Assembly (NCBI GenBank): GCA_049587975.1
Contig: JBAVEY010000248.1
Span: forward strand, 1-27,220
Length of the DNA: 27,220 bases
Source of the DNA: DASSJM01 sp049587975
GTDB taxonomy: Bacteria > Actinomycetota > UBA4738 > HRBIN12
Direction: 5' to 3'
Shown here: one piece after another, positions 1 through 7,129 of the stretch
Numbering within the stretch: position 1 is the first letter of the stretch
Layout: each line of letters begins with the position of its first letter
Program-made: the position numbers and the translations under genes
The notes under the pieces: generated by a model
What the model was told of the DNA's origin: nothing
Databases searched by the model: none
What the model saw: only the letters and a program-made list of their open reading frames with translations

Positions 1-1
1 G

Positions 2-454
2 GGCACGGGGGCGACCGGCGCGACCGGCACCGAGTCCGCCGGAGCGGCATCGCCCGGCCCGATCCGGTTCCTCGGTCTCGAACGACAGCCCGACGTGAAC
101 TACGACGACGCCGGGATCAGGGCGGTCGCTTCCCAGGCGGCGGGGACGCTCGTTTCGGCCGAGGCCGGCGCGGGCCAGGGTGAGACGGCGTTCGCCAGCG
201 CGGCACAGGATGCGGCCACCCGGACGAGCGACGCGAAGCACTGCGTCGACCAGAGCGGCCTCGACCTCGGCGATCCCCGAGACGACCTGATCCGCCTGAT
301 CGAGGCGGAGTATCGAGGCACCCCCGCGTACATCGCGGTGTTCGCCGAGGGACCCGGCGCCGGCCAGCCGCCCGACCACATCGTCGTGTGGGTGGTGGCG
401 ACGGACGACTGCCGGATCCTGACGACCGCCTCCCAGCGGATCACGCCGGGCTGA
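2..454 (+). CDS. C-terminal part of an unrecognised protein (5' end outside window)
   Basis: The frame is open from the first bases of the window to the TGA at 452-454, so this is the last ~150 residues of a longer protein; a GTG at 95 is an internal codon, not a convincing start. The first ~20 visible residues are a Gly/Thr/Ala linker (GTGATGATGTESAG). The rest is a compact domain with two cysteines (KHCVDQSG and DDCRIL) and a hydrophobic strand containing HIVVWVVAT. A low-complexity linker followed by a small Cys-containing domain would suit the extracytoplasmic end of a membrane-anchored protein such as an anti-sigma-factor-like protein, but no diagnostic motif is visible. Third codon positions are GC-rich, which supports coding. 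The function is unknown. The next gene starts 54 bp later from its own promoter. Confidence 0.7.
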   Translation, partial: GTGATGATGTESAGAASPGPIRFLGLERQPDVNYDDAGIRAVASQAAGTLVSAEAGAGQGETAFASAAQDAATRTSDAKHCVDQSGLDLGDPRDDLIRLIEAEYRGTPAYIAVFAEGPGAGQPPDHIVVWVVATDDCRILTTASQRITPG

Positions 455-480
455 CCGCCCCGACACCCGGGTGAAGGTTC

Positions 481-499
481 GAGCGTTCACTCGTAGAGT
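481..499 (+). promoter_or_regulatory. merR-menG-menF promoter with palindromic operator
   Basis: The imperfect palindrome GAGCGTTCACTC (481-492) lies directly before a -10-like TAGAGT (494-499). The GTG start of the regulator is 8 nt after the -10, so the mRNA is probably leaderless. A weak -35 (GTGAAG, 471-476) would put the palindrome in the -35/-10 spacer, the usual place for MerR-type operators. A near-identical palindrome sits at 7092-7103 between menB and menE. The promoter is inferred by eye. Confidence 0.5.
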
Positions 500-507
500 T
501 ACCGGTC

Positions 508-1206
508 GTGAGGTATCGCGTGGAGCAGCTCGCGGCCGCCTGCGAGGTCTCGGTCGATACGATCCGCTACTACCAGACCCGGGGTCTCGTCCCGCCGCCG
601 ACGCGGGAGGGCAGGGTCGTCTGGTACGACGAGCACCATGTCGACCGGATCCGCGAGGTCCGCGAGCTCAGGCGTCGCGGCCTCACGCTGGCGGCCATCG
701 AGCGGGTGCTCGGCGACGGCCTCGATCCCGCCGACGCCGACCTCGCCTTCGCGGTCGCGGCGGCCCGAGGAGAGGCCCCGGAGGACCAGCTCCTCACGTT
801 GGACGGGTTCGCCAGCCGCAGCGGGGTCCCGGCCTCGCTGATCCAAGCCGTCGAGCGCGAGGGGATCGAGCTCGGCCGCACCGTCGACGGCGAGGTCCGC
901 TACACCGCCGCCGACATCGGGATGGTCCGCGGGGCGCTCCGGCTCCTCGAGTACGGACTGCCCCTCGGGGAGCTCCTCTCGCTCGCTCGCGACACCAACG
1001 ACGCGATGGTCAAGCTCGCGGACCGCGCGGTCGAGCTGTTCGACGAGCACGTGCGGAAGCCGATCCGCGACACCGCCGGCTCGGACGACGCCGCCGCGGC
1101 GCAGCTGGTGGAGGCGTTCGACACGTTGCTGCCGGCGGTCACCAACCTCGTCGCGAACCACTTCCGACGCGTCCTGCTCACCGCGGCGGAGGAGCGACTG
1201 GGATGA
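508..1206 (+). CDS. MerR-family transcriptional regulator, candidate regulator of the men genes
   Basis: A 232-aa protein with an N-terminal MerR winged helix (residues ~1-68). VSVDTIRYYQTRGLVPPP is the classical HTH plus first wing, followed by REVRELRRRGLTLAAIERVL. Residues ~92-155 (TLDGFASRSGVPASLIQAVE onward) look like a second, degenerate MerR-type winged helix. A helical C-terminal part (~155-232) follows and carries no obvious metal-binding Cys cluster, so a metal sensor is unlikely. The GTG start at 508 is chosen because the MerR domain begins immediately and a -10 lies 8 nt upstream. Its TGA overlaps the menG ATG (ATGA, 1203-1206), so regulator and menG are co-transcribed and translationally coupled. 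Together with the shared palindrome before menB/menE, this suggests control of menaquinone synthesis; the effector is unknown. Confidence 0.9.
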   Translation: MRYRVEQLAAACEVSVDTIRYYQTRGLVPPPTREGRVVWYDEHHVDRIREVRELRRRGLTLAAIERVLGDGLDPADADLAFAVAAARGEAPEDQLLTLDGFASRSGVPASLIQAVEREGIELGRTVDGEVRYTAADIGMVRGALRLLEYGLPLGELLSLARDTNDAMVKLADRAVELFDEHVRKPIRDTAGSDDAAAAQLVEAFDTLLPAVTNLVANHFRRVLLTAAEERLG

Positions 1207-1907
1207 GCGAGCCGAAGGCGGTGCCGGAGGGGTTGCCCGACCCGAGCGAGAAGGCGCGGGTCGTGCGTGGGATGTTCGACCGCATCTCGACCCGCTACGA
1301 CCTCGTGAACCGCGTCATGACGTTCGGGATGGACGTCGGGTGGCGCCGCCGGGCCGTCCGCGAGCTCCGTCTGCCCGGCCGGGCGCTGGTGGCCGACCTC
1401 GCGTGCGGGACGGGCGACCTTTGCGACGAGCTCCTGACCGGCGGTTACCGCGCGATGGGTTTCGATTTCTCCCACGGGATGCTGCTGCACGCCCGGACCG
1501 CCGCGCCGGTGGTCGAGGCCGACGCGCTCCGGCTCCCGCTCGCCGACGGGAGCGTGGACGGCGCGACGTGCGGGTTCGCGCTGCGCAACGTGACCGACCT
1601 GGCGACGCTCTTCGCCGAGACCGCACGCGTCCTCCGGACGGGCGGGCGCGTCGCGTTCCTCGAGACGAGCGAGCCCGACGGCCGCGTGCTGCGAGCTGGT
1701 CACGCCGTCTACTTCAAGCGGATCGTGCCCATGATCGGCGGAGCGCTCTCCGACAGGGACGCCTACCGCTACCTCCCGCGCTCGATGGCGTACCTCCCCG
1801 GGCCCGACCGACTGGTCGCGATGCTCCGGGAGGCGGGCTTCGGTGCGGTCGAGCGCAAGCCGCTCGGGGGCGGCGTCGCGCAGCTGCTGGTCGGGACCCG
1901 TCGATGA
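1203..1907 (+). CDS. menG: Demethylmenaquinone methyltransferase MenG (UbiE family)
   Basis: A 234-aa class I SAM-dependent methyltransferase that methylates demethylmenaquinone in the last step of menaquinone synthesis. Both UbiE family signatures are visible. The first is the N-terminal RYDLVNRVMTFGMDVGWRR (~31-49). The second is RVLRTGGRVAFLETSEP (~142-158). SAM-binding motif I is VADLACGTGDLC (~63-74). The length matches bacterial UbiE/MenG proteins. The ATG start at 1203 overlaps the merR stop by 4 nt. Its stop overlaps an ATG that opens a seven-codon reading frame leading to menF. Substrate choice between menaquinone and ubiquinone is inferred from the menF, menD, menA, menB and menE genes around it. 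Confidence 0.95.
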   Translation: MSEPKAVPEGLPDPSEKARVVRGMFDRISTRYDLVNRVMTFGMDVGWRRRAVRELRLPGRALVADLACGTGDLCDELLTGGYRAMGFDFSHGMLLHARTAAPVVEADALRLPLADGSVDGATCGFALRNVTDLATLFAETARVLRTGGRVAFLETSEPDGRVLRAGHAVYFKRIVPMIGGALSDRDAYRYLPRSMAYLPGPDRLVAMLREAGFGAVERKPLGGGVAQLLVGTRR

Positions 1908-1927
1908 GCGAACGGCCGCACGCGTGA
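1904..1927 (+). other. Seven-codon minicistron bridging menG and menF
   Basis: ATG 1904-1906 overlaps the menG TGA as ATGA and opens a seven-codon frame (MSERPHA). Its TGA (1925-1927) overlaps the GTG start of menF as GTGA. No Shine-Dalgarno is seen for menF, so ribosomes finishing menG could reinitiate here and be passed to menF. It may equally be the fossil N-terminus of menF after a one-base change, or chance. Confidence 0.35.
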
Positions 1928-3177
1928 CCGGCCTCACGGCTCGCGCGACCCGCTTGGGCCCGGCGTTCGATCTGCTCGCCGGGTACCGCGACGGAGGGTT
2001 CTTCCTCGAACGGGCGGGCCTGGGACTGTCGACGAGCGGCGAGGTGGATCGCGTCACCTCCGAGCCCGGCCCCGAGCGCATCCTGCGGCTGTCGCGGTCG
2101 GTGATGGAGATCCTCGCCACGATCGGCGCCGACGCCTCTGCGCCCGCCCCCGTGGCCGTGGCGTCCATCCCGTTCGACGATCGCGAGCCCGCGGAGGCGA
2201 TCGTCCCGCGCCGCAGCGCGATCCGTCTGGACCAGGGAGAGACCTGGCAGCTCGAGATCTCGCCGGTGGGCGAGAACCAGCGCTCCGGCGAGCGCGAGCG
2301 GTGGGCCGGCCGGACGCTGCCGCACGACGCGTTCGAGGAGATGCAGCTCCGCCCCGATCCCGAGCCCGACGAGTACACCGCGGCGGTGGCTCGAGCGATC
2401 CAGCGGATCCGATCCGGCGAGCTCCGCAAGATCGTGCTCGCCCGGACGATGCTGGTGAACGCCGAGCGGACGCTCGACCCGAAGCAGCTCGTCTGGCGGC
2501 TGCGGGCCGTCGACCCCGACTGCTACGCGTTCGCGGCGCCGCAGCCGCACGCGGTCTCCGGCTCGGTGCTCGTCGGTGCCACCCCCGAGCTCTTGCTGCG
2601 TCGGCGCGGAGGCCAGGTCGAGGCGACCCCGTTGGCCGGCTCCTCGCAGCGCTTCGGCGACGCCGAGCGCGACCGGGCGTCCGCGGATCGGCTCTTCGGA
2701 TCCGAGAAGGATCGCGAGGAACATGCCGTGGTGGTCGAGGACGTCCGGCACGTCCTCGACGCCTTCTGCGAGGACCTCGTGCATCCGCACGAACCCGAGC
2801 TGCTCGGCACCGCGAACGTGTGGCACCTGGCGACGCCGTTCCGGGGCCGGCTGCACGACCCGTCGGTCACCGCGCTCGAGCTCGTCGCCGCGCTCCATCC
2901 CACGCCGGCCGTGTGCGGGTCGCCGCGCGAGACCGCGCTCGAGACGCTCGAGCAGCTCGAGCCGATCGAGCGGGGCGGCTACGCGGGCCCCGTGGGATGG
3001 ATGGATGGGAACGGCGACGGCGAGTGGGCGATCGCGCTCCGGTGCGCGGAGATCACCGGCTCGACGGCCCGGCTCTTCGCGGGCGCCGGCATCGTCGCCG
3101 ACTCCGAGCCCGAGGCCGAGCTCGACGAGACCGAGCGCAAGTTCCGCGCCCTGCTCGACGCGCTCCGATGGGGATGA
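1924..3177 (+). CDS. menF: Isochorismate synthase MenF (chorismate-binding family)
   Basis: A 417-aa enzyme converting chorismate to isochorismate, the first committed step of menaquinone synthesis. The chorismate-binding core is clear: AIQRIRSGELRKIVLART, PELLLRRRGGQVEATPLAGS, SEKDREEHAVVVEDV, then ELVAALHPTPAVCGSPRETA and ERGGYAGPVGWMDGNGDGEW near the C-terminus, ending with GAGIVADSEPEAELDETERK. These are the Mg- and substrate-binding segments of MenF/EntC-type synthases. Anthranilate and aminodeoxychorismate synthases are less likely because of the HPTPAVCG motif and the men context. The GTG at 1924 is chosen because it is in frame and lies in a GTGA overlap with the upstream minicistron; no strong ribosome binding site is seen. 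The gene ends 1 bp from the convergent GNAT gene. Confidence 0.93.
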   Translation: MTGLTARATRLGPAFDLLAGYRDGGFFLERAGLGLSTSGEVDRVTSEPGPERILRLSRSVMEILATIGADASAPAPVAVASIPFDDREPAEAIVPRRSAIRLDQGETWQLEISPVGENQRSGERERWAGRTLPHDAFEEMQLRPDPEPDEYTAAVARAIQRIRSGELRKIVLARTMLVNAERTLDPKQLVWRLRAVDPDCYAFAAPQPHAVSGSVLVGATPELLLRRRGGQVEATPLAGSSQRFGDAERDRASADRLFGSEKDREEHAVVVEDVRHVLDAFCEDLVHPHEPELLGTANVWHLATPFRGRLHDPSVTALELVAALHPTPAVCGSPRETALETLEQLEPIERGGYAGPVGWMDGNGDGEWAIALRCAEITGSTARLFAGAGIVADSEPEAELDETERKFRALLDALRWG

Positions 3178-3178
3178 G

Positions 3179-3655
3179 TCAGTCCCCGGCCAGATCCATC
3201 CCGAGCGGTGCCGAACCGTCCCCGAACCCGGCCCGCCGGTAGAAGGAGAGGGACCGGGGCGTGGGCCAGACGACGGCCTCGCCCATCCCATGCTCGCGCG
3301 CGAACGTCATCGCGGCGTCGAGCAGACGACCCCCCAGGCCGGCGTCGCGCAGCCCGGGCTCGACGTAGACGTTCGTGACGTAGGCGATCGGTCGCTCCCA
3401 GCGGCTGCGGCTCGGATGCGGGACCTTCTCGACCAGCTGGAGCCAGATGCAGCCCACGAGGCGGTCCGCCTCGTGGGCCACCCAGGCGCGCCACGGCGCT
3501 CCGTCCGCGAGCACGTCGGCAGCGAACGCGCGGAACTCCTCCGCGAACTCGTCGAACGTGCGCGTGACCGCCGTGCCGTGCTCGACGCGGAAGTCCCACC
3601 GCAGACGGGCGAGCCCGTCGGCGTCGTCCGGCGTCGCCGGGCGGATCGTCGCCAT
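3179..3655 (-). CDS. GNAT-family N-acetyltransferase
   Basis: A 158-aa single-domain acetyltransferase, full length for the family. It starts with the typical beta-1/alpha-1 pattern (MATIRPATPDDADGLARLRW). The acetyl-CoA pyrophosphate-binding loop is RDAGLGGRLLDAA at ~107-119, preceded by the beta-4 strand AYVTNVYVEPGL. SFYRRAGF near the end is the usual beta-6/beta-7 motif. The substrate cannot be read from the sequence. The ATG lies only 3 nt after the menD stop on the same strand, so it is very probably the last gene of the menB-menA-menD operon. No GNAT step is known in menaquinone synthesis, so the link may be only transcriptional. Confidence 0.88.
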   Translation of the reverse strand: MATIRPATPDDADGLARLRWDFRVEHGTAVTRTFDEFAEEFRAFAADVLADGAPWRAWVAHEADRLVGCIWLQLVEKVPHPSRSRWERPIAYVTNVYVEPGLRDAGLGGRLLDAAMTFAREHGMGEAVVWPTPRSLSFYRRAGFGDGSAPLGMDLAGD

Positions 3656-3658
3656 CGC

Positions 3659-5350
3659 TCACATGGTAGGCCGGTCGAGCGCGGCGCCGACCGCAGCCTG
3701 GATCTCGGCGTGCATCTCGACGTTGCGGGCCCGGTCGATCGGCACCTCGACGACCTGGACGCCGCCGCGCTCCCGGGCTCGACCGACCGCGGGGATCAGG
3801 CCCCCTGCGCGTTCGACGCGGGCGTGCCGGGCACCCGCGGCCCGGCAGACCGAGCCGAGGTCGAGCCCGTGTGGCGTGATGAACAGCTCCTCGAGCTCCG
3901 GCAGCTCGCGTTGTGGAAGGAACGAGAAGATGCCACCGCCGTCGTTGTTCGGCACGACGAAGACGCAGTCGTAGCCCCGGCCGGCGCTCCAGACCAGCGA
4001 GCCGATGTCGTGCAGCAGCGTGAGGTCGCCGCAGAGGGCGGTCGTCGCGGCGCCGCTCGCTGCCACGCCGAGCGCGGTCGAGACGAACCCGTCGATGCCG
4101 CTCGCGCCCCTGTTGCCGAGGACGCCGAGGCCCGTTCGAGGCGCCATGTACGCGTCGAGGTCGCGGACGGGCATGCTCGACCCGACCACGAGGACCGAGC
4201 CGTCCGGCGCCGACGCCGCGACGTCGCGGGCGACCCGTCCCTCATACGGCTCGTCCCAGCGGTCGAGCAGCGCGTCGACGGCCTCGCGGGCCGCCGCGTC
4301 GGCCCCTGTCCATGCGCGGAGCCAGGGGCTCTCCGCGCGCCGCTCGGCGCCCTCGAAGAGACGAGGCAGGAAGCCCGCCGGCTCGGCCCGGATCGACCAC
4401 GCGGCCCTGCGATGGGGATCGGCAACGAGGTGGTCCTGGTCGACGATCACGAGTCGCCCGGCTCGACGCACGAGTTCGAGCGCAACCCGCGAGGTGGGCG
4501 CCGCACCGAACTGGATGACGACCTCGGGCACGTGCTCGCTCGCGAACCCGGGATCGGCGATCAGGAACTGCCCGGCCGACAGGGCGCCGGGCACGCGGAG
4601 GTTCGACGTGGGCTCGGCGAGCAGCGGCCATCCCGTCAGGCTGGCGAGCGCCGGCAGCGTCGGCGGCGACTCCCGCATCGAACCCGCGAGGAACAGCCCG
4701 CGTGTGGTGGACGTGAGCTCGCGTCCGAGCGCGGCGAGCTCCTCGGGCTCGGCGTCCGTGGACAGGGTGAACTCGGTGCCGGACGGCGGCGACGCGGGCG
4801 GGATCGAGGGCGCACCGACCAGCGGCTCGCGGAACGGGAGGTTCAGGTGCACGGGTCCGGGCGGCAGGCCCATCGAGGCACGGGTGAGCCCGAGCATCAG
4901 TCCGCGCCAGGTCTGCTCATCGGCCACGTCACCCGGGACCGGGGCATCGATCGAGGCGCGCACGTACCCGCCGAACAGACCGATCTGGTCGATCGTCTGG
5001 TTCGCGCCGACACCTCGGAGCTCGGGCGGTCGATCGGCGGTGAGCAGCACCAGCGTCGCGCGAGACGTCGAGGCCTCGACGACGGCCGGCAGGAGCTCGG
5101 CGGCGGCGGTCCCGCTCGTGGTCGCCACGGCGACCGGCCGACCCGTGGCCTTCGCGATGCCGAGCGCGAAGAATCCAGCGACCCGCTCATCCAGCTGAAC
5201 GTGGAGGCGGACGTGTGGATGGCGGGCGAGCGCGAGCGCGATCGGCGTCGAGCGCGATCCCGGCGACACGGTCGCGTGCTCCAGCCCGAAGCGAACCAGA
5301 TCGTCGACCACCCACCAGGCGGCCGCGAACGAACGCTCGGCCTCACTCAC
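3659..5350 (-). CDS. menD: 2-succinyl-5-enolpyruvyl-6-hydroxy-3-cyclohexene-1-carboxylate synthase MenD
   Basis: A 563-aa thiamine-diphosphate enzyme that joins 2-oxoglutarate to isochorismate. The N-terminal Pyr domain has the MenD hallmark SPGSRSTPIALAL (~32-44) and the catalytic glutamate in QLDERVAGFFALG. Next come TTSGTAAAELLPAVVEA and LLTADRPPELRGVGANQTID. The C-terminal PP domain has GNRGASGIDGFVSTALG, the cofactor motif GDLTLLHDIGSL and NNDGGGIFSFLPQ, all typical of MenD. The start is GTG at 5350, whose GTGA overlaps the menA stop; the larger open frame upstream is a menA shadow. Length is normal for MenD (550-600 aa). It works directly after MenF, encoded convergently. Confidence 0.96.
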   Translation of the reverse strand: MSEAERSFAAAWWVVDDLVRFGLEHATVSPGSRSTPIALALARHPHVRLHVQLDERVAGFFALGIAKATGRPVAVATTSGTAAAELLPAVVEASTSRATLVLLTADRPPELRGVGANQTIDQIGLFGGYVRASIDAPVPGDVADEQTWRGLMLGLTRASMGLPPGPVHLNLPFREPLVGAPSIPPASPPSGTEFTLSTDAEPEELAALGRELTSTTRGLFLAGSMRESPPTLPALASLTGWPLLAEPTSNLRVPGALSAGQFLIADPGFASEHVPEVVIQFGAAPTSRVALELVRRAGRLVIVDQDHLVADPHRRAAWSIRAEPAGFLPRLFEGAERRAESPWLRAWTGADAAAREAVDALLDRWDEPYEGRVARDVAASAPDGSVLVVGSSMPVRDLDAYMAPRTGLGVLGNRGASGIDGFVSTALGVAASGAATTALCGDLTLLHDIGSLVWSAGRGYDCVFVVPNNDGGGIFSFLPQRELPELEELFITPHGLDLGSVCRAAGARHARVERAGGLIPAVGRARERGGVQVVEVPIDRARNVEMHAEIQAAVGAALDRPTM

Positions 5351-6246
5351 GCGCTGGCCTCGGCGATCACCAGGCCGAGCGCGAGCAGCGCGCCGAACGC
5401 CACCTGCAGCCGCGCGGTGCCCACCAGCACGGGGATCAGCTCGCGGCCCTCGGCGCGCCCCACCTGCTCGTACGGTCCGACCGCCGCGGTGCCCGCGGCG
5501 AGTGCCAGCAGCGACCACGCCGACAGCCCACCCCCGTCCGCGAGCGCCCCTACCGCGACGCCGAGGGCGACCGCGGCGAACGCCCCGAGGACGCACACCC
5601 GGTACAGCGCCCGTGTCCGCCGTTCGCCCAGGCGGACGGCGAGCGTCAGCTTGCCGGCGTGGGAGTCCGTCGGGATGTCGCGGAGATTGTTCGCGACCAA
5701 GATCGCGACGGCGAGCAGCCCCATCGGGACCGAGGCCCACCAGGCGGCGGTCGTCACGGTCTCGGCCTGCACGTACGCGCTCCCCGCGGTGGCCATCACG
5801 CCGAAGAACAGGAACACCATCACCTCGCCGAGGCCGAGCTCCGCGTACGGCCTCGGGCCGCCGCTGTAGAGCCAGAGGGCGAGCATCGCGAGCGCGCCGA
5901 TCGGCACCAACCACCACGTCGTGGCCGCGGCGAGCGCGAGCCCGGACACGCCGGCGACGAAGACGCATCCGAGGGCGGCGACCAGGACCGAGCGCGGCGG
6001 GGCGAGTCCCGACGAGGTGAGGCGAGGCGGGCCCAGCCGCTCGGACGTGTCGACGCCGCGGACGCCGTCGTGGAAGTCGTTCGCGAGGTTCACGCCCACC
6101 TGCAGCCCGAGACCCACGAGCAGCGCCGCGACGAAGCGCCAGGGGACGAGCACGCCTGCGGCAGCCGTCCCCACCACGACCGGGGTCACGCTCGCCCCCA
6201 ACGTCCTGGGGCGCGCCCCCTGCACCCAGACGCCGAGGCGCGTCAC
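5347..6246 (-). CDS. menA: 1,4-dihydroxy-2-naphthoate polyprenyltransferase MenA
   Basis: A 299-aa integral membrane prenyltransferase of the UbiA superfamily that attaches the polyprenyl chain to dihydroxynaphthoate. The two aspartate-rich prenyl-diphosphate/Mg sites are visible: NLANDFHDGVRGVD (~54-67) and NNLRDIPTDSHAGKLTLAVR in the second half. The protein is a series of hydrophobic helices, about eight or nine by eye. ARPRTLGASVTPVVVG at the N-terminus is typical of MenA. The start is GTG at 6246, in a GTGA overlap with the menB stop, and the stop overlaps the menD GTG in the same way. Both joints imply translational coupling of menB, menA and menD. The MenA assignment over other UbiA members rests on the operon and the GARPRT start. 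Confidence 0.95.
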   Translation of the reverse strand: MTRLGVWVQGARPRTLGASVTPVVVGTAAAGVLVPWRFVAALLVGLGLQVGVNLANDFHDGVRGVDTSERLGPPRLTSSGLAPPRSVLVAALGCVFVAGVSGLALAAATTWWLVPIGALAMLALWLYSGGPRPYAELGLGEVMVFLFFGVMATAGSAYVQAETVTTAAWWASVPMGLLAVAILVANNLRDIPTDSHAGKLTLAVRLGERRTRALYRVCVLGAFAAVALGVAVGALADGGGLSAWSLLALAAGTAAVGPYEQVGRAEGRELIPVLVGTARLQVAFGALLALGLVIAEASA

Positions 6247-7076
6247 GGTCGCTTCGGGAACCTCGTGAAGTCCGGGTCGCGCTTGTCGACGAACGCGTCG
6301 CGGCCCTCCTGTGCTTCCTCCGTCATGTAGTACAGGAGCGTCGCGTCGCCGGCGAGCTGCTGGACACCCGCGAGACCGTCGATGCCGGCGTTGGAGCCGG
6401 CCTTCAGCAGTCGCAGGGCGAGGGGGCTCATCCGCAGCATCTCGCGGCACCAGCGCACGGTCTCGGGCTCGAGATCGTCGAGCGGAACGATCGCGTTGAC
6501 CAGCCCCCACGCGAGCGCCGTCCGCGCGTCGTACTGCCGACAGAGGAACCAGACCTCCTTGGCGCGCTTCTCCCCGACCTGGCGCGCGAGCAGGTTGATG
6601 CCGTATCCGCCGTCGAACGAACCCACCTTCGGCCCGGTCTGGCCGAAGCGCGCGTTCTCCGCCGCGATCGTGAGATCGCAGCACAGGTGCAGGACGTGAC
6701 CGCCGCCGATCGCGTAGCCGGCGACCATCGCGACGACGGGCTTGGGGAGTCGCCGGATCAGGACCTGCAGGTCAAGGACGTTCAGCCGGCCGATGCCCTG
6801 CTCGTCGACGTACCCGTCGTCCCCCCGGATCCGTTGGTCACCCCCGCTGCAGAATGCCTCCGGCCCCTGCCCCGTCAAGATCACGACCCCGATCTGGGGA
6901 TCGTCGCGAGCCGCGTCGAACGCGCGGATCAGTTCCCGCACCGTGAGCGGGCGGAACGCGTTGCGCACGTCGGGACGGTCGATCGTGATCTTGGCGATGC
7001 CTTCCGCCGCCTCGTAACGGATGTCGGTGAAGTCACCGGATCTCGACCACACCGGGATCGAAGCGTCAAACGTCAT
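6243..7076 (-). CDS. menB: 1,4-dihydroxy-2-naphthoyl-CoA synthase MenB
   Basis: A 277-aa crotonase-fold enzyme that cyclises o-succinylbenzoyl-CoA to DHNA-CoA. Visible motifs are EAFCSGGDQRIRGDDGYVD (~78-96) with the oxyanion-hole loop, VAGYAIGGGHVLHLCCDL (~130-147), and GPKVGSFDGGYGINLLARQV, whose FDGGYG is specific to MenB among crotonases. REKAKEV-type EKRAKEVWFLCRQYDA follows. Length and motifs are those of typical actinobacterial and proteobacterial MenB. The ATG at 7076 has an AGGAG about 10 nt upstream. It is the first gene of the minus-strand menB-menA-menD-GNAT operon, divergent from menE with 53 bp between starts. That spacer holds the shared palindrome, placed downstream of the presumed menB -10. 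Confidence 0.96.
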   Translation of the reverse strand: MTFDASIPVWSRSGDFTDIRYEAAEGIAKITIDRPDVRNAFRPLTVRELIRAFDAARDDPQIGVVILTGQGPEAFCSGGDQRIRGDDGYVDEQGIGRLNVLDLQVLIRRLPKPVVAMVAGYAIGGGHVLHLCCDLTIAAENARFGQTGPKVGSFDGGYGINLLARQVGEKRAKEVWFLCRQYDARTALAWGLVNAIVPLDDLEPETVRWCREMLRMSPLALRLLKAGSNAGIDGLAGVQQLAGDATLLYYMTEEAQEGRDAFVDKRDPDFTRFPKRP

Positions 7077-7091
7077 GACCGCGCACTCCTA

Positions 7092-7124
7092 GAGCGAACA
7101 CTCGAAGGGTTTCGGCTAGCCTAT
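7092..7124. promoter_or_regulatory. Divergent menB/menE promoter with shared operator palindrome
   Basis: The palindrome GAGCGAACACTC (7092-7103) differs from the merR site at 481-492 only in the two central bases. The -10 candidates for the two directions overlap in TAGCCTA: TAGCCT (7117-7122) for menE, and TAGGCT on the minus strand (7123-7118) for menB. The menE GTG is 7 nt after its -10, so that message is probably leaderless. The palindrome covers the menE -35 region and the menB start region, as expected for a repressor site. This is inference from sequence only. Confidence 0.5.
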
Positions 7125-7129
7125 CCGAT

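Noticed and set aside
2576..5869. Very long plus-strand open frame (1097 codons) opposite menD and menA
   Set aside because: It is antisense to clear menF/menD/menA coding sequence, has Arg/Pro/Ala-rich translation and no motif; a shadow of high-GC third positions.
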